Part shown: positions 43,617-54,200 of the stretch, piece by piece
Layout of the letters: each line of letters begins with the position of its first letter
Position numbering within the stretch: the stretch's first letter is position 1
Source: Bacillus sp. EB106-08-02-XG196
GTDB lineage: Bacteria; Bacillota; Bacilli; Bacillales; Cytobacillaceae
Assembly: GCF_013396335.1 (NCBI RefSeq)
Contig: NZ_JABWSY010000019.1
Span: 1-64,000 of the forward strand
Direction of reading: 5' to 3'
Length of the DNA: 64,000 bases
The notes under the pieces: model-generated
Database searches by the model: none
What the model was told of the DNA's origin: nothing
What the model saw: only the letters and a program-made list of their open reading frames with translations
Position numbers and translations under genes: made by a program

Positions 43617-46295
43617 TTATTTTGTTTTTCTTAACAAAAATGTTCCGGCTAGTAAAAAAGTTGGAATGGAGGATAGTCCTATAATCAAAAGCCAGTCTTT
43701 TGCTAGAATTGGTAAGGTGTGAAATATCGGTTGAAATGGCGGGTAATAGATTACGACAATCATCAGTGCAAGAGAAGAGATAACTGCCCAGACTAAGTAC
43801 TGATTCCCAAATGGATTTCTAGATAGTACTGATTTTTCACTCCTACAATCGAATACATGGATGAGCTGTGCCATAACGAGAGTAGCAAAGGCAATCGTTT
43901 GTGCATATGGCAGATTTGCCGGATTCTGATTATAGACAATCATAAAGGCTAACAGGGTAACGATTCCAATAAGGAACCCCCTTGAAACAACTTTCCAGCC
44001 TAATCCTCGTGCAAACACTCCTTCATTTGGACTCCGTGGTTTGCGCTTCATTACATCCTCTTCAGGACGATCTAGTCCTAGAGCCATTGCCGGTAATCCA
44101 TCCGTCACTAAATTGACCCAAAGAATTTGAATTGGCACAAGAGGAAGCGGCAGTGCCAGGAGCATGGCAAACAACATAACCAAAATTTCCCCTACATTTG
44201 AAGCAAGTAAGTATCGAACGAATTTTCGAATGTTTTCATAGATGTTTCTGCCTTCTTCAATTGCCGATTTTATTGTCGCAAAGTTATCATCGAGCAATAC
44301 AAGAGAGGATGCTTCTTTAGCCACATCTGTACCAGTAATCCCCATTGCCACACCGATATCTGCAGCCTTTATTGCTGGAGCGTCGTTCACTCCATCACCG
44401 GTCATCGCTACAATATGGCCACTATTTTGTAAAGCTTTGACTATTTTCAATTTATGCTCTGGTGAGACGCGTGCAAATACGGATACATCATCTACAACAT
44501 CCTCAAGCTCTTCAACCGACATGTTTGATAATGCATTTCCATCAAGGACCAAACTTTTCTTCGTTAAAATACCGAGCTGTGCAGCAATGGCTTTAGCTGT
44601 AATGATATGATCACCTGTTATCATAACAGTTTTTATTCCTGCTTCCTTACATTCTTTAACTGCATCTTTCACTTCTGGTCTTGGCGGATCAATCATGCCT
44701 TGGACACCTATAAAGGTTAATTTATTTTCTGCTTCCTGTTCGCTTAAGATAACGGTATTGGCCGAAATAGGTTTAAAGGCAATCGCAATGGTTCTAAGTG
44801 CTTTGGCAGCAAGATTATTGATAGCCTCTTGCACTTGACTCTGGACATTTTGTCCAAGATATTGTGTTTTGCCATCCCAGAGGATGGATTCACTTTTACC
44901 TATAATTACATCTGGTGCCCCTTTTGTTACAATAAAATTCCTGCCTTGTTTATCTTTAACATGCATACTCATCATTTTTCTAACTGAGTCAAATGGAAAT
45001 TCCTTGATGATGGTAAATTCATCTAATAGATTGTTGCGGTTAAACCCTGCTTTCATGGCACTTACGAGCAATGCACCCTCAGTAGGGTCTCCGTCTAGAA
45101 TATAATCTTCATCTTTTATCACCAATTCTGAATGATTGCAGATCATCCCAAAAATAAGCATTTGCTGCAGAGCCTTCTCGTCCTTTGGATGAACCAGCGT
45201 ATCTCCACGATAAAAATCTCCACGAGGCTGGTATCCAACCCCATCAACCGTCCAAGTGTGACCACCGCTCCATAAATGGGTAACCGTCATTTTGTTTTGT
45301 GTCATTGTTCCCGTTTTATCAGAACAAATGACCGACGCACAGCCGAGTGTTTCTACCGCTGGGAGTTTTCTAACAATGGCGTTTTTCTTAATCATTTTTT
45401 GGACACCCAGAGACAACGCTACCGTTACAATCGCTGGTAATCCCTCAGGTATAGCCGCAACTGCCAGGGAAACACCTGCTAAGAACATGGTATAAAGTTC
45501 ATGCCCCTGTAAGACTCCAATTGCAACCACGAGAACAGTTAACAATAAAGCAACACTTATTAAAATTTTCCCCAGCTGCTCTAAACGCCGCTGCAGGGGT
45601 GTTTCTTGCGATTGGGCATTTTGGAGTAAATCAGCGATCTGTCCCATCGCTGTTTTCATCCCTGTGGCAATAACAACTCCTGCACCACTTCCCCTAGTAA
45701 TCATCGTGCCCATAAAAGCGATGTTTTCCATATCACCAATTCCAGGGTTTACTGTCTTTAAACTATCTATATGCTTAGACACGGGTACGGACTCACCAGT
45801 AAGGGCTGACTCTTCGATTTCTAAACTTCTAGATTCGATAATCCGTACATCGGCACCAATTCTATCTCCACTTGAAAATTTAATGATATCTCCGGGGACA
45901 ATTTCTTTAGAAGGGATTTTCACCCACTGCCCTTCACGTAACACGGACACCTGAGGTGCTGATAATTCCTTTAGTGCCTGCAAGGATTTCTCAGCTCTTC
46001 TTTCTTGATAGAAGCCAAGGATACCGTTAATAATGACGATAGCAATAATCGCTACTGCATCAATATATTCACCAAGCAACCCTGATAAAAGCGTAGCTGC
46101 AAGCAGCACTAACACCATAAAATCTTTAAACTGACTAAAAAATAAGAGTAAGGCAGATTGCTTTTCCCCTTCCTCCAATTCATTAAGCCCATGTTGGGCT
46201 ATTCGTTTCTTTACAGCTTCCGGTGATAACCCAGACGAAAAGTCGGTATCTAAGACCTTTTCTACTTGATTTATCTCCATCTCATGGAATTTCAT
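43617..46295 (-). CDS. yloB: Cation-transporting P-type ATPase, calcium type (YloB)
   Basis: P2A (SERCA-like) ATPase; B. subtilis YloB is a calcium pump active in spores. The 892-aa protein has an N-terminal cation ATPase domain (1-75), about ten membrane segments, the TGES actuator loop, the phosphorylation motif CSDKTGT, the hinge GDGVNDAPA and calcium-site residues in VAAIPEGLPA (M4) and LWVNLVTDGLPA (M6). The start follows a GGGGGA site by about 15 nt, so MEINQ a few codons later is possible. It is divergent from rqcH. Confidence 0.94.
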   Translation of the reverse strand: MKFHEMEINQVEKVLDTDFSSGLSPEAVKKRIAQHGLNELEEGEKQSALLLFFSQFKDFMVLVLLAATLLSGLLGEYIDAVAIIAIVIINGILGFYQERRAEKSLQALKELSAPQVSVLREGQWVKIPSKEIVPGDIIKFSSGDRIGADVRIIESRSLEIEESALTGESVPVSKHIDSLKTVNPGIGDMENIAFMGTMITRGSGAGVVIATGMKTAMGQIADLLQNAQSQETPLQRRLEQLGKILISVALLLTVLVVAIGVLQGHELYTMFLAGVSLAVAAIPEGLPAIVTVALSLGVQKMIKKNAIVRKLPAVETLGCASVICSDKTGTMTQNKMTVTHLWSGGHTWTVDGVGYQPRGDFYRGDTLVHPKDEKALQQMLIFGMICNHSELVIKDEDYILDGDPTEGALLVSAMKAGFNRNNLLDEFTIIKEFPFDSVRKMMSMHVKDKQGRNFIVTKGAPDVIIGKSESILWDGKTQYLGQNVQSQVQEAINNLAAKALRTIAIAFKPISANTVILSEQEAENKLTFIGVQGMIDPPRPEVKDAVKECKEAGIKTVMITGDHIITAKAIAAQLGILTKKSLVLDGNALSNMSVEELEDVVDDVSVFARVSPEHKLKIVKALQNSGHIVAMTGDGVNDAPAIKAADIGVAMGITGTDVAKEASSLVLLDDNFATIKSAIEEGRNIYENIRKFVRYLLASNVGEILVMLFAMLLALPLPLVPIQILWVNLVTDGLPAMALGLDRPEEDVMKRKPRSPNEGVFARGLGWKVVSRGFLIGIVTLLAFMIVYNQNPANLPYAQTIAFATLVMAQLIHVFDCRSEKSVLSRNPFGNQYLVWAVISSLALMIVVIYYPPFQPIFHTLPILAKDWLLIIGLSSIPTFLLAGTFLLRKTK

Positions 46296-46325
46296 CCGAC
46301 CATCTCACTTCCCCCTTAATTATAT

Positions 46326-46463
46326 GAGACACGCTCTAAAGAAAGCTTATTCAGCCTCGTCCAAAAAAATGCTATGATAATTAAGAGCAGTTACGATAAC
46401 TGAATGAACAAGGTAAAATGAGACATACTCTAACCTAGTAAGAGACATTCTCTTACCCAGTAA
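46326..46463. repeat. Three GAGACA-N2-CTCT motif copies in the yloB-rqcH divergent region
   Basis: Copies lie at 46326-46337, 46420-46431 and 46442-46453. The last two belong to a 22-bp tandem repeat (46420-46441 and 46442-46463, 19 of 22 identical). The third copy also forms GTAAGAGA-CAT-TCTCTTAC (46438-46456), perfect 8-bp arms. Such clustered palindromic repeats suggest a regulator-binding region, though no matching regulator is encoded beside it. Confidence 0.65.
46373..46378 (+). promoter_or_regulatory. Extended -10 (TGCTATGAT) upstream of rqcH
   Basis: TATGAT at 46373-46378 is preceded by TG with one intervening base. The -35 region reads TTCAGC, a weak match. If used, the rqcH leader would be about 120 nt and would contain the second and third GAGACA motifs. 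Confidence 0.4.
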
Positions 46464-46471
46464 GCTATACT
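46442..46471 (+). promoter_or_regulatory. Alternative proximal rqcH promoter
   Basis: GAGACA (46442-46447, matching four of six -35 bases), 18-nt spacer and TATACT (46466-46471). The -35 coincides with the third GAGACA motif copy, so a protein binding that motif would block it. Confidence 0.4.
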
Positions 46472-46507
46472 AAAGAAAGAAATAGTTTGAAGTAAAGGAT
46501 GTTTTCC

Positions 46508-48220
46508 ATGTCATTTGATGGTTTATTTACAAAAGCAATGGTTGATGAACTTGCGCGCACCTTAAAGGGCGGCAGAATAAATAAAGTACATCAGCCTTAT
46601 AAAAATGAAGTAATCCTCACAATCCGTGCAAATGGAGTGAACCAAAAGTTATTATTTTCTGCTCATCCAAGCTATGCAAGAATACAGCTCACCAATGAAG
46701 CATACGAGAATCCCAGCGAACCGCCTATGTTCTGTATGCTGCTAAGAAAGCATATTGAGGGCTATATTTTAGAGGATGTCTATCAGGTTGAAAATGATCG
46801 TATGATTATTTTTGAAATTAAAGGGCGTAATGAAATCGGAGATGTGAGCTACAAACAGTTAATAATTGAAATAATGGGCAGGCACAGTAATATTGTACTA
46901 GTTGATAAAACTAGAAACATCATTCTTGATAGCGTGAAGCATGTTTCGTTTGCAGTAAACAGTCACAGAGCCATTTTACCTGGGCATCCCTATATTTATC
47001 CGCCAGAACAAAATAAACAAAATCCATTCTTGGCAGTTGAAGATGATGTATTGAGAAAGATTGATTTTAATAGCGGCAAGATTGATCGGCAGCTTGTAGA
47101 ACATTTTGCTGGGACCTCACCGCTATTCGCAAGAGAAGTTATTTTCCAAAGCGGGATTGCCAACCGTACGACCGTTCCGAAAACGTTCATTCAAATGATA
47201 GATACAATTAAGAGTGGAGCAATAGAGCCTTCCATCTTATCAACAGGGAATAAGGAAGTGTTCTACCTCTTTCCACTTGAACATGTAAAAGGAGAAGTTA
47301 AAAGCTTCTCAACCTTAAGCGAAATGCTGGACCGCTTTTATTTTGGGAAGGCTGAGCGTGATCGTGTCAAACAGCAGGGAAATGATATAGAGCGGTTAAT
47401 TATCAATGAAAAAGAAAAGAATGAGAAAAAAATTGAGAAATTAGAGAATACATTAAGAGAGGCTGAGAAAGCCGAGCAGCTCAAGCTCCTAGGTGAACTG
47501 TTAACAGCCAATCTCTATGCTGCCAAAAAAGGGATGAAAGAAATCGAAGTGGTCGATTATTATGATGAAATGGGCGGTACAGTAGCGATTTTCTTAGACC
47601 CGCGTAAGACACCTTCAGAAAATGCGCAAAAGTATTTCTCTAGATACCAAAAAGCCAAAAATTCTGTTTCCATCGTAATCAAACAAATTGAAATGGCACG
47701 TGAGGAAGTCTTTTATTTTGAAAATTTACTTCAACAGGTGCAGTCAGCATCACCAAAAGATATTCAAGAAATTCGCGAAGAGTTAATTGAAGGCGGTTAT
47801 ATTCGCGACCGTCAAAGACGAAATGCGAAAAAATTATCTAATGCCAAGCCGATTCTTGATTATTATCTTTCTTCTGATGGCACTGAATTGATTGTTGGAA
47901 AAAACAATAAGCAAAATGACTATTTGACCAATAAACTTGCAGCTAGAGATGAAATTTGGCTGCACACTAAAGACATTCCTGGCTCGCACGTTGTCATTCG
48001 AAGTAAAGATCCATCTGAAAGAACCATACATGAAGCAGCGAACTTGGCTGCCTATTTTAGTAAAGCCAGAAACTCTAGTTCCGTACCAGTAGATTTTACA
48101 AAGGTGCGGTATGTTAAGAAGCCTAATGGTGCAAAGCCTGGTTTTGTCATTTATGATAATCAACAGACTGTTTATGTTACTCCTGAAGAGGAAATGGTCC
48201 TAAAACTAAAGAAAAAATAA
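46508..48220 (+). CDS. rqcH: Ribosome quality control protein RqcH (YloA, NFACT family)
   Basis: Binds stalled 50S-peptidyl-tRNA complexes and adds C-terminal alanine tails that mark nascent chains for degradation; older names are fibronectin-binding protein A. The 570-aa protein has an NFACT-N domain (MSFDGLFTKAMVDELARTLKGG), a central coiled coil (about 290-430) and an NFACT-R domain (NDYLTNKLAARDEIWLHTKDIPGSHVVIR). I chose ATG 46508, 8 nt after AAAGGA; an ATG three codons earlier overlaps that site. It is one of two plus-strand genes. Confidence 0.95.
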   Translation: MSFDGLFTKAMVDELARTLKGGRINKVHQPYKNEVILTIRANGVNQKLLFSAHPSYARIQLTNEAYENPSEPPMFCMLLRKHIEGYILEDVYQVENDRMIIFEIKGRNEIGDVSYKQLIIEIMGRHSNIVLVDKTRNIILDSVKHVSFAVNSHRAILPGHPYIYPPEQNKQNPFLAVEDDVLRKIDFNSGKIDRQLVEHFAGTSPLFAREVIFQSGIANRTTVPKTFIQMIDTIKSGAIEPSILSTGNKEVFYLFPLEHVKGEVKSFSTLSEMLDRFYFGKAERDRVKQQGNDIERLIINEKEKNEKKIEKLENTLREAEKAEQLKLLGELLTANLYAAKKGMKEIEVVDYYDEMGGTVAIFLDPRKTPSENAQKYFSRYQKAKNSVSIVIKQIEMAREEVFYFENLLQQVQSASPKDIQEIREELIEGGYIRDRQRRNAKKLSNAKPILDYYLSSDGTELIVGKNNKQNDYLTNKLAARDEIWLHTKDIPGSHVVIRSKDPSERTIHEAANLAAYFSKARNSSSVPVDFTKVRYVKKPNGAKPGFVIYDNQQTVYVTPEEEMVLKLKKK

Positions 48221-48222
48221 AA

Positions 48223-48247
48223 TGGCCCCGGATTTTCCGGGGCTTTT
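48223..48247. terminator. Bidirectional terminator between rqcH and pyrE
   Basis: Stem GCCCCGG/CCGGGGC (48225-48231 and 48237-48243) with a 5-nt loop, followed by TTTTCGTTT on plus and ATTTTATTTTTT on minus. It serves both convergent genes. Confidence 0.85.
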
Positions 48248-48250
48248 CGT

Positions 48251-48883
48251 TTATTCGAACTTCTTACTCCACTCAGAAGGGGATTTACTCCACGAAAGTA
48301 AGCTTTCTTGATCATCTTTGCTTATGTAGCCCTTTTCAATCGCTACTTCCACTAGATTAACAAAATCAGTAAGTGATTCACTTTTTATTTCTTCTTGTGC
48401 GAATGCTTCCCTTCCCTTTTCTAGTCCATATGTAAATATTGAAACCACGCCAAGAACTTCACACCCAGCTTCTCGCAGTGCTTGAACGGCAGTAATCACA
48501 CTGCCTCCCGTAGAAATCAGATCTTCAACCACCACAACCTTTTGTCCTGCTTCCACTTTTCCTTCTATCTGGTTTCCTTTGCCATGTCCTTTTGCTTTTG
48601 AACGAACATAACACATCGGCAGGTTTAATAACTCACTAACCCATGCTGCATGTGGTATCCCCGCAGTTGCAGTACCAGCAATGACATCGGCATCTGAATA
48701 TTTCTCTAAAATAATAGATTGAAGCCCTTGTGCAATCTCCTTTCTTACTTCTGGATAAGAAAGTGTCAGGCGGTTGTCACAATAAATAGGTGAACGTAAT
48801 CCTGAAGTCCATGTAAATGGTTCGTTTGGTTTTAATGCTACTGCATTAATGGTTAATAATTTTTCTGCTATTAATTTTTTCAT
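48251..48883 (-). CDS. pyrE: Orotate phosphoribosyltransferase
   Basis: Joins orotate to PRPP to make OMP. The 210-aa type I PRTase has the PRPP motif VVVVEDLISTGGSV (around 118-131) and the FTWTSGLRSPIYCDNR substrate region. ATG 48883 is 9 nt after GGAGGAG and overlaps the pyrF stop (ATGA). It is the last gene of the pyr operon, before a bidirectional terminator. Confidence 0.97.
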   Translation of the reverse strand: MKKLIAEKLLTINAVALKPNEPFTWTSGLRSPIYCDNRLTLSYPEVRKEIAQGLQSIILEKYSDADVIAGTATAGIPHAAWVSELLNLPMCYVRSKAKGHGKGNQIEGKVEAGQKVVVVEDLISTGGSVITAVQALREAGCEVLGVVSIFTYGLEKGREAFAQEEIKSESLTDFVNLVEVAIEKGYISKDDQESLLSWSKSPSEWSKKFE

Positions 48884-49596
48884 ACTTGACCACTCCTCCA
48901 TGCTACCATCCATTTTTCATAACTTTTCAGTGGATCATTTGATCTTGTGATGGATCGTCCTACAACAATCGAGGTAACACCCGCATTCCTTGCAAATTCA
49001 GGGGTGGCGACCCGTTTTTGGTCTCCAGTACTATCTTCTGCCATCCGTATACCTGGGGTAACTGTGTAAAATTTATCACCTAATTTTTCCCGAATAGATA
49101 ATGCCTCCCAAGCAGAGCAAACAACTCCATCTAAACCGGCCTCTTTTGCTATAGAAGCATAATGAAGAACGGATTGTTCCAGAGAAACAGAAATGAGCTG
49201 GTCTATTTTCATTTGCTCCTCCGATGTACTGGTAAGCTGTGTAACGGCTATGATGGCCGGTCGTCTACGACCATGTGCCGTGCCCTCCTCTAAACCTTCT
49301 ACCGCAGCGCGCATCATTTCTTTGCCGCCAGCGGCATGAACGTTTACAAGGTCGCATTCCAATCTAGCAAGCCCCTTCATGGCGCTTTTTACTGTATTAG
49401 GAATGTCATGAAGCTTCAAATCTAAAAAAATCCGGTGGCCGTTTGCTTTTAAGTAACGAATAATTTCAGGTCCTTCCTGATAATACAACTCCATTCCTAC
49501 TTTTACAAAGAGTTGTTTACCAGTAAAGGGCTGTAAAAATTGCTCTACCTCTTTACGATTCGCAAAATCAAGCGCGATGATGAGCGAGTTTTCCAT
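48880..49596 (-). CDS. pyrF: Orotidine 5'-phosphate decarboxylase
   Basis: Final step to UMP. The 238-aa TIM barrel begins MENSLIIALDFANR and has the catalytic Lys/Asp array in FLDLKLHDIPNTV. The upstream extension of the frame overlaps pyrD; ATG 49596 follows GGAAGGAG and matches the family length. It still overlaps the pyrD end by 29 bp. Confidence 0.97.
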   Translation of the reverse strand: MENSLIIALDFANRKEVEQFLQPFTGKQLFVKVGMELYYQEGPEIIRYLKANGHRIFLDLKLHDIPNTVKSAMKGLARLECDLVNVHAAGGKEMMRAAVEGLEEGTAHGRRRPAIIAVTQLTSTSEEQMKIDQLISVSLEQSVLHYASIAKEAGLDGVVCSAWEALSIREKLGDKFYTVTPGIRMAEDSTGDQKRVATPEFARNAGVTSIVVGRSITRSNDPLKSYEKWMVAWRSGQV

Positions 49597-50509
49597 GGTC
49601 CTGCCAGCTCCTTCCCTTGCATTCACTGATATGTTCATAACCTAACTGCTCTATCAGGGCTGGTAATTCTTCAATGATCGTTGGGCAAATATATGGATCC
49701 ACAAAATTTGCCGTACCTACCGCAACCGCACTAGCTCCTGCATAGAAGAATTCAATTACATCTTCAGCAGACTCAATACCGCCCATTCCAATAATCGGGA
49801 TATTTATAGCTTGACTTACCTCATAAATCATCCGTATGGCAACTGGTTTAATTGCAGGTCCTGATAGACCGCCGGTGCGGTTAGCTAATATTGGCTTGCC
49901 TGTTTTTAAATCCAGTCTCATGCCGACAAGCGTGTTTATCATGGTCAACCCATCTGCACCGCCGGCTTCAACTGCTTGTGCCATTTCCACAATATTGGTC
50001 ACGTTCGGTGAAAGCTTCACATAGACCGGTACATCTGATACTTCCTTTACCTTACGAGTTAACTGCTTGGCCACCTCTGGTATCGTACCAAAAGCAATTC
50101 CCCCTGTTTTTACATTCGGGCAGGAAATATTCAATTCTAATGCATGGACATTGGGAGCTTTAGAAATGCTTCGTGCTACCTCAATATAGTCCTCTTCAAG
50201 GGAACCTGCGACATTTGCAATAATAGGAACATCAAACTGAGATAACCAGGGCAGTTCATTACTGATAACTTTTTCTAAACCTGGATTTTGCAGGCCGATT
50301 GCATTTAGCATTCCTGCAGATGTTTCTGCAACTCTTGGAGTAGGGTTTCCGAATCTTGGCTCTACCGTTGTCGCTTTAATCATGATCGCACCAAGTTTAC
50401 TCAAATCATAGAATTGGCTATACTCCTTGCCAAAGCCAAAGCACCCAGACGCTGGCATAATTGGGTTTTTTAGTTTCAAACCAGGCAGCTCTATGTTTAA
50501 ACGGCTCAT
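49568..50509 (-). CDS. pyrD: Dihydroorotate dehydrogenase, class 1B catalytic subunit
   Basis: FMN enzyme oxidising dihydroorotate to orotate and passing electrons through PyrK to NAD. The 313-aa protein has LKNPIMPASGCFGFGKEY, NISCPNVKTGG and the FMN-binding GMGGIESAEDVIEF motifs. A Cys stands at the catalytic-base position, as in class 1B. It overlaps pyrK by 4 bp and pyrF by 29 bp. Confidence 0.97.
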   Translation of the reverse strand: MSRLNIELPGLKLKNPIMPASGCFGFGKEYSQFYDLSKLGAIMIKATTVEPRFGNPTPRVAETSAGMLNAIGLQNPGLEKVISNELPWLSQFDVPIIANVAGSLEEDYIEVARSISKAPNVHALELNISCPNVKTGGIAFGTIPEVAKQLTRKVKEVSDVPVYVKLSPNVTNIVEMAQAVEAGGADGLTMINTLVGMRLDLKTGKPILANRTGGLSGPAIKPVAIRMIYEVSQAINIPIIGMGGIESAEDVIEFFYAGASAVAVGTANFVDPYICPTIIEELPALIEQLGYEHISECKGRSWQDHGKLAHHRA

Positions 50510-51279
50510 ATTAGTACCTCCCCTGCACGGAAAACGGGTCCATCACTGCATACTTTTTTATAAGAAACTCCGGAAGGATCTTCACTAGTTTTACATACAC
50601 AAGCAAAGCATGCCCCTATGCCACAGCCCATCCGTTCTTCTAAGGATAAAAACAACTTTTTATCTGAATACTCATTTTCGATTGCTTTCAACATTGGGGT
50701 AGGCCCGCAGGTATATAGACAATCAAACTCTAAATTTTTAATAATATCCGTTACAAAACCTTTTTTTCCATATGAACCATCAACGGTGGTAATATAGGTC
50801 TCCCCATTGTCCGAAAATTCATTTTCATAAAATACTGCTGATTGTGTTTGGAAGCCAAGGACATGGATGACCTTTACCCCTTTTGCAATCAACTGATTAG
50901 AAAGTTCATATAAAGGAGGGACACCAATTCCTCCCCCGACAAGTAAAGCCGTTTCCCCTGGATTTACTTCATTAACTGGGAACCCATTCCCTAAGGGACC
51001 GAGAATATCTAGCAGCATCCCCTTGCCTTTTTCTGCGAGCAGTGAAGTCCCTTTCCCTTCCTTTCGATAGATCATTGTAAATTGTGAATTCACCGAATCA
51101 ACAGAAGATATACTGATAGGTCTTCGTAATAAAGGGTCGAAAGACTTATCGACCCGAATATGCACGAACTGACCCGGTGCTTTTATCTCATTCACGAAAT
51201 TTGCTTCAACGGTGAGTTGGAAAATGTCTTTAGCAATTTCTGTTTGGGAGATGATCCTGCATAATTCCTTTTTTATCAT
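50506..51279 (-). CDS. pyrK: Dihydroorotate dehydrogenase electron transfer subunit
   Basis: FAD/[2Fe-2S] subunit that lets PyrD use NAD. The 257-aa protein has a ferredoxin-reductase fold (LLRRPISISSVD for FAD, LVGGGIGVPPLYEL for NAD) and the cluster ligands Cys219, Cys224, Cys227 and Cys244 with the class 1B CX4CX2CX16C spacing. ATG start overlaps the pyrAB stop as ATGA. Confidence 0.97.
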   Translation of the reverse strand: MIKKELCRIISQTEIAKDIFQLTVEANFVNEIKAPGQFVHIRVDKSFDPLLRRPISISSVDSVNSQFTMIYRKEGKGTSLLAEKGKGMLLDILGPLGNGFPVNEVNPGETALLVGGGIGVPPLYELSNQLIAKGVKVIHVLGFQTQSAVFYENEFSDNGETYITTVDGSYGKKGFVTDIIKNLEFDCLYTCGPTPMLKAIENEYSDKKLFLSLEERMGCGIGACFACVCKTSEDPSGVSYKKVCSDGPVFRAGEVLI

Positions 51280-54200
51280 GCAAATACCGCCTCCTTTTCC
51301 TCTACTGCCATAGCTTCAGCTGAAAAGTTCATTGACTCTATCACTTTAAGTATCGCATCCGCTGTATCTAATGAGGTTAAGCATGGGACCCCATTTTCAA
51401 CTGCTTCACGGCGGATTCTAAAGCCATCACTTTCGGGCTGTTTTCCTTTTGTCAGTGTGTTGATAATAAATTGTGCTTCCCCATTATGAATAACATCCAG
51501 TAATGTTTTGCCTTCTGAACCAATTTTGCCGATAACCTTTACTGGCAGACCTGCAGATTTAAGTACAGCAGCTGTTCCACTCGTTGCCATTAGACGGTAG
51601 CCGTTTGCAGCGAATCGTTTAGCCAGCTTTAATGATTCTTGTTTATCTTTATCCGCAACCGTAAACAATACAGTTCCGAATTTTTGAATCGTCATTCCTG
51701 AAGCTACTAATCCTTTGTAAAGTGCTTTTTCAAGTGTGCAATCCTTCCCCATTACTTCGCCCGTTGATTTCATTTCAGGACCAAGTGTGATATCAACACT
51801 TCTTAACTTAGCAAATGAGAATACCGGAACTTTCACATAAACACCCTTCTTTTCGGGAACGATTCCTGGCATGTAGCCTTGTTCAGTTATCGAAATTCCT
51901 AAGATTGCTTTTGTTGCAATTTTAGCCATAGGAACATTTGTGATTTTGCTCAGAAATGGAACCGTACGGCTAGAACGTGGATTGACTTCTAGGACATATA
52001 CTTGATCCTTGGATATTACGTACTGTATATTTAACAGTCCCACGATGTTTAGGCCTCTTGCCATCTTCTCAGTATATTCAACCAGCGTTTCCTTAACTCT
52101 GTCTGAAAGTGTTTGCGGCGGATACACGGCAATGGAATCCCCAGAATGGACCCCTGCCCGTTCGATATGCTCCATAATTCCCGGTATTAATACATTTTCT
52201 CCATCGCAAATTGCGTCCACTTCTATTTCTTTACCTGTTAAGTAACGATCTATTAAGACAGGATGGTCTGGATTAATTTTAACGGCATTTTCCATATAAT
52301 GAAGCAGTTCTTCCTGTCGATATACGATTTCCATTGCACGGCCGCCAAGAACATAAGATGGACGAACAAGTACAGGATAGCTGATTTCATTAGCAATTAT
52401 TATTGCTTCTTCAACTGATAATGCGGTTTTTCCAAGTGGCATTGGAATATCCAGCTGGACAAGGGCTTGTTCAAATTTATCCCTGTTCTCCGCACGGTCT
52501 AAATCCTCTAGGCTTGTTCCAAGTATTTTTACGCCATTCTCTTCTAAACCTGCAGCAAGATTTATCGCTGTTTGCCCGCCAAATTGCACGATTACACCCA
52601 GTGGATTTTCTAAATCAATTATACTCATTACATCCTCAATGGTTAACGGTTCAAAGTACAGCTTATCGGAGATACTGAAATCCGTTGAAACTGTTTCAGG
52701 ATTATTATTAATAATAATTGCTTCATAGCCTGCTTCTTTGATGGCTTTAACAGAATGGACAGTCGCATAATCAAACTCAATTCCTTGCCCGATACGAATT
52801 GGTCCGGAACCGAGAACAATAACACTTTGTCTGCCTGTTACAATGGATTCATTTTCGTCCTCATATGTTCCATAGTAGTAAGGTGTTTCTGATTCGAATT
52901 CAGCTGCACAAGTATCCACCATTTTATAGACCGGAACCATACCTAATTTTTTGCGTAGATTGTATATATCCTTTTCCTTTTGGTCCCAAAGCTCTGCAAT
53001 CTTTTTATCAGAGAAGCCTTTTTGTTTTGCTTCCTTAAGGATTTCCATATCCATTGGGTTGGAAGCAAGTTTTGTTTCAAACTCGATGATTCCATGCAGT
53101 TTGTGTAAGAAAAATAAATCTATTTGGCTCCACTGATGAATGGTTTCAACTGTAATACCTCGTTTAAATGCTTCTGCGATATAAAAGAGCCTCTCATCTC
53201 CAGCTTTGCAAATTCGTTTCTCTATTAATTCATTACTGATTTCCGCTGATCCATTTAGTTCGAAATGATGGACACCCGCTTCTAGTGAGCGGATTGCTTT
53301 TAATAAGGACTCCTCAAAGGTACGGCCTATCGCCATAACTTCACCCGTTGCTTTCATTTGTGTCCCAAGTGAACGGTTCCCTGATTCAAATTTATCAAAT
53401 GGCCATCTCGGGATTTTCGTTACGATATAATCAAGAGCAGGTTCAAAGCTTGCATAGGTTTTTCCCGTTACAGGGTTAAGCATCTCATCTAGTGTTAGGC
53501 CTACTGCGATTTTCGCTGCTAGTTTTGCAATAGGATAACCGGTTGCTTTTGATGCTAGAGCTGATGAACGGCTTACCCTTGGATTTACTTCGATGATGTA
53601 GTAATTAAAGCTATATGGGTCTAAGGCAAGTTGAACATTACAGCCGCCTTCTATCCCTAATGCGCGAATGATTTTAAGAGAAACATTTCTTAATAGCTGA
53701 TATTCTCTGTCACTTAATGTTTGACTTGGTGCAACAACAATCGAATCACCAGTGTGAACTCCAACTGGATCAAAGTTCTCCATATTACATACGACAATGG
53801 CATTGTCATTTCCATCACGCATTACTTCATATTCGATTTCTTTAAACCCGGCAATACTTTTCTCGAGTAAGCATTGATTTACCGGACTGTGCTTTAAGCC
53901 GCTTGCCACGATTTCGTCCAATTCTTCAGAATTATGACAAATCCCTCCGCCAGTCCCTCCAAGTGTATAGGCAGGACGAACAATGACAGGAAATCCTATT
54001 TTTCCCACAAATGCGTGTGCTTCTGCTAATTCATGAATAATTTCACTATCCGGTACGGGTTCACACAGTTCATTCATTAAGCTACGGAATAAGTCACGGT
54101 CCTCGGCTTGTTTGATGGCAGATAACTTCGTTCCTAAGATTTCCACTTCACACTCTTCTAAGACCCCTGATTTTGATAACTCAACCGCAAGATTAAGACC

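Noticed and set aside
46420..46463. 22-bp repeats considered as a CRISPR array
   Set aside because: Only two adjoining units without spacers and no cas genes.
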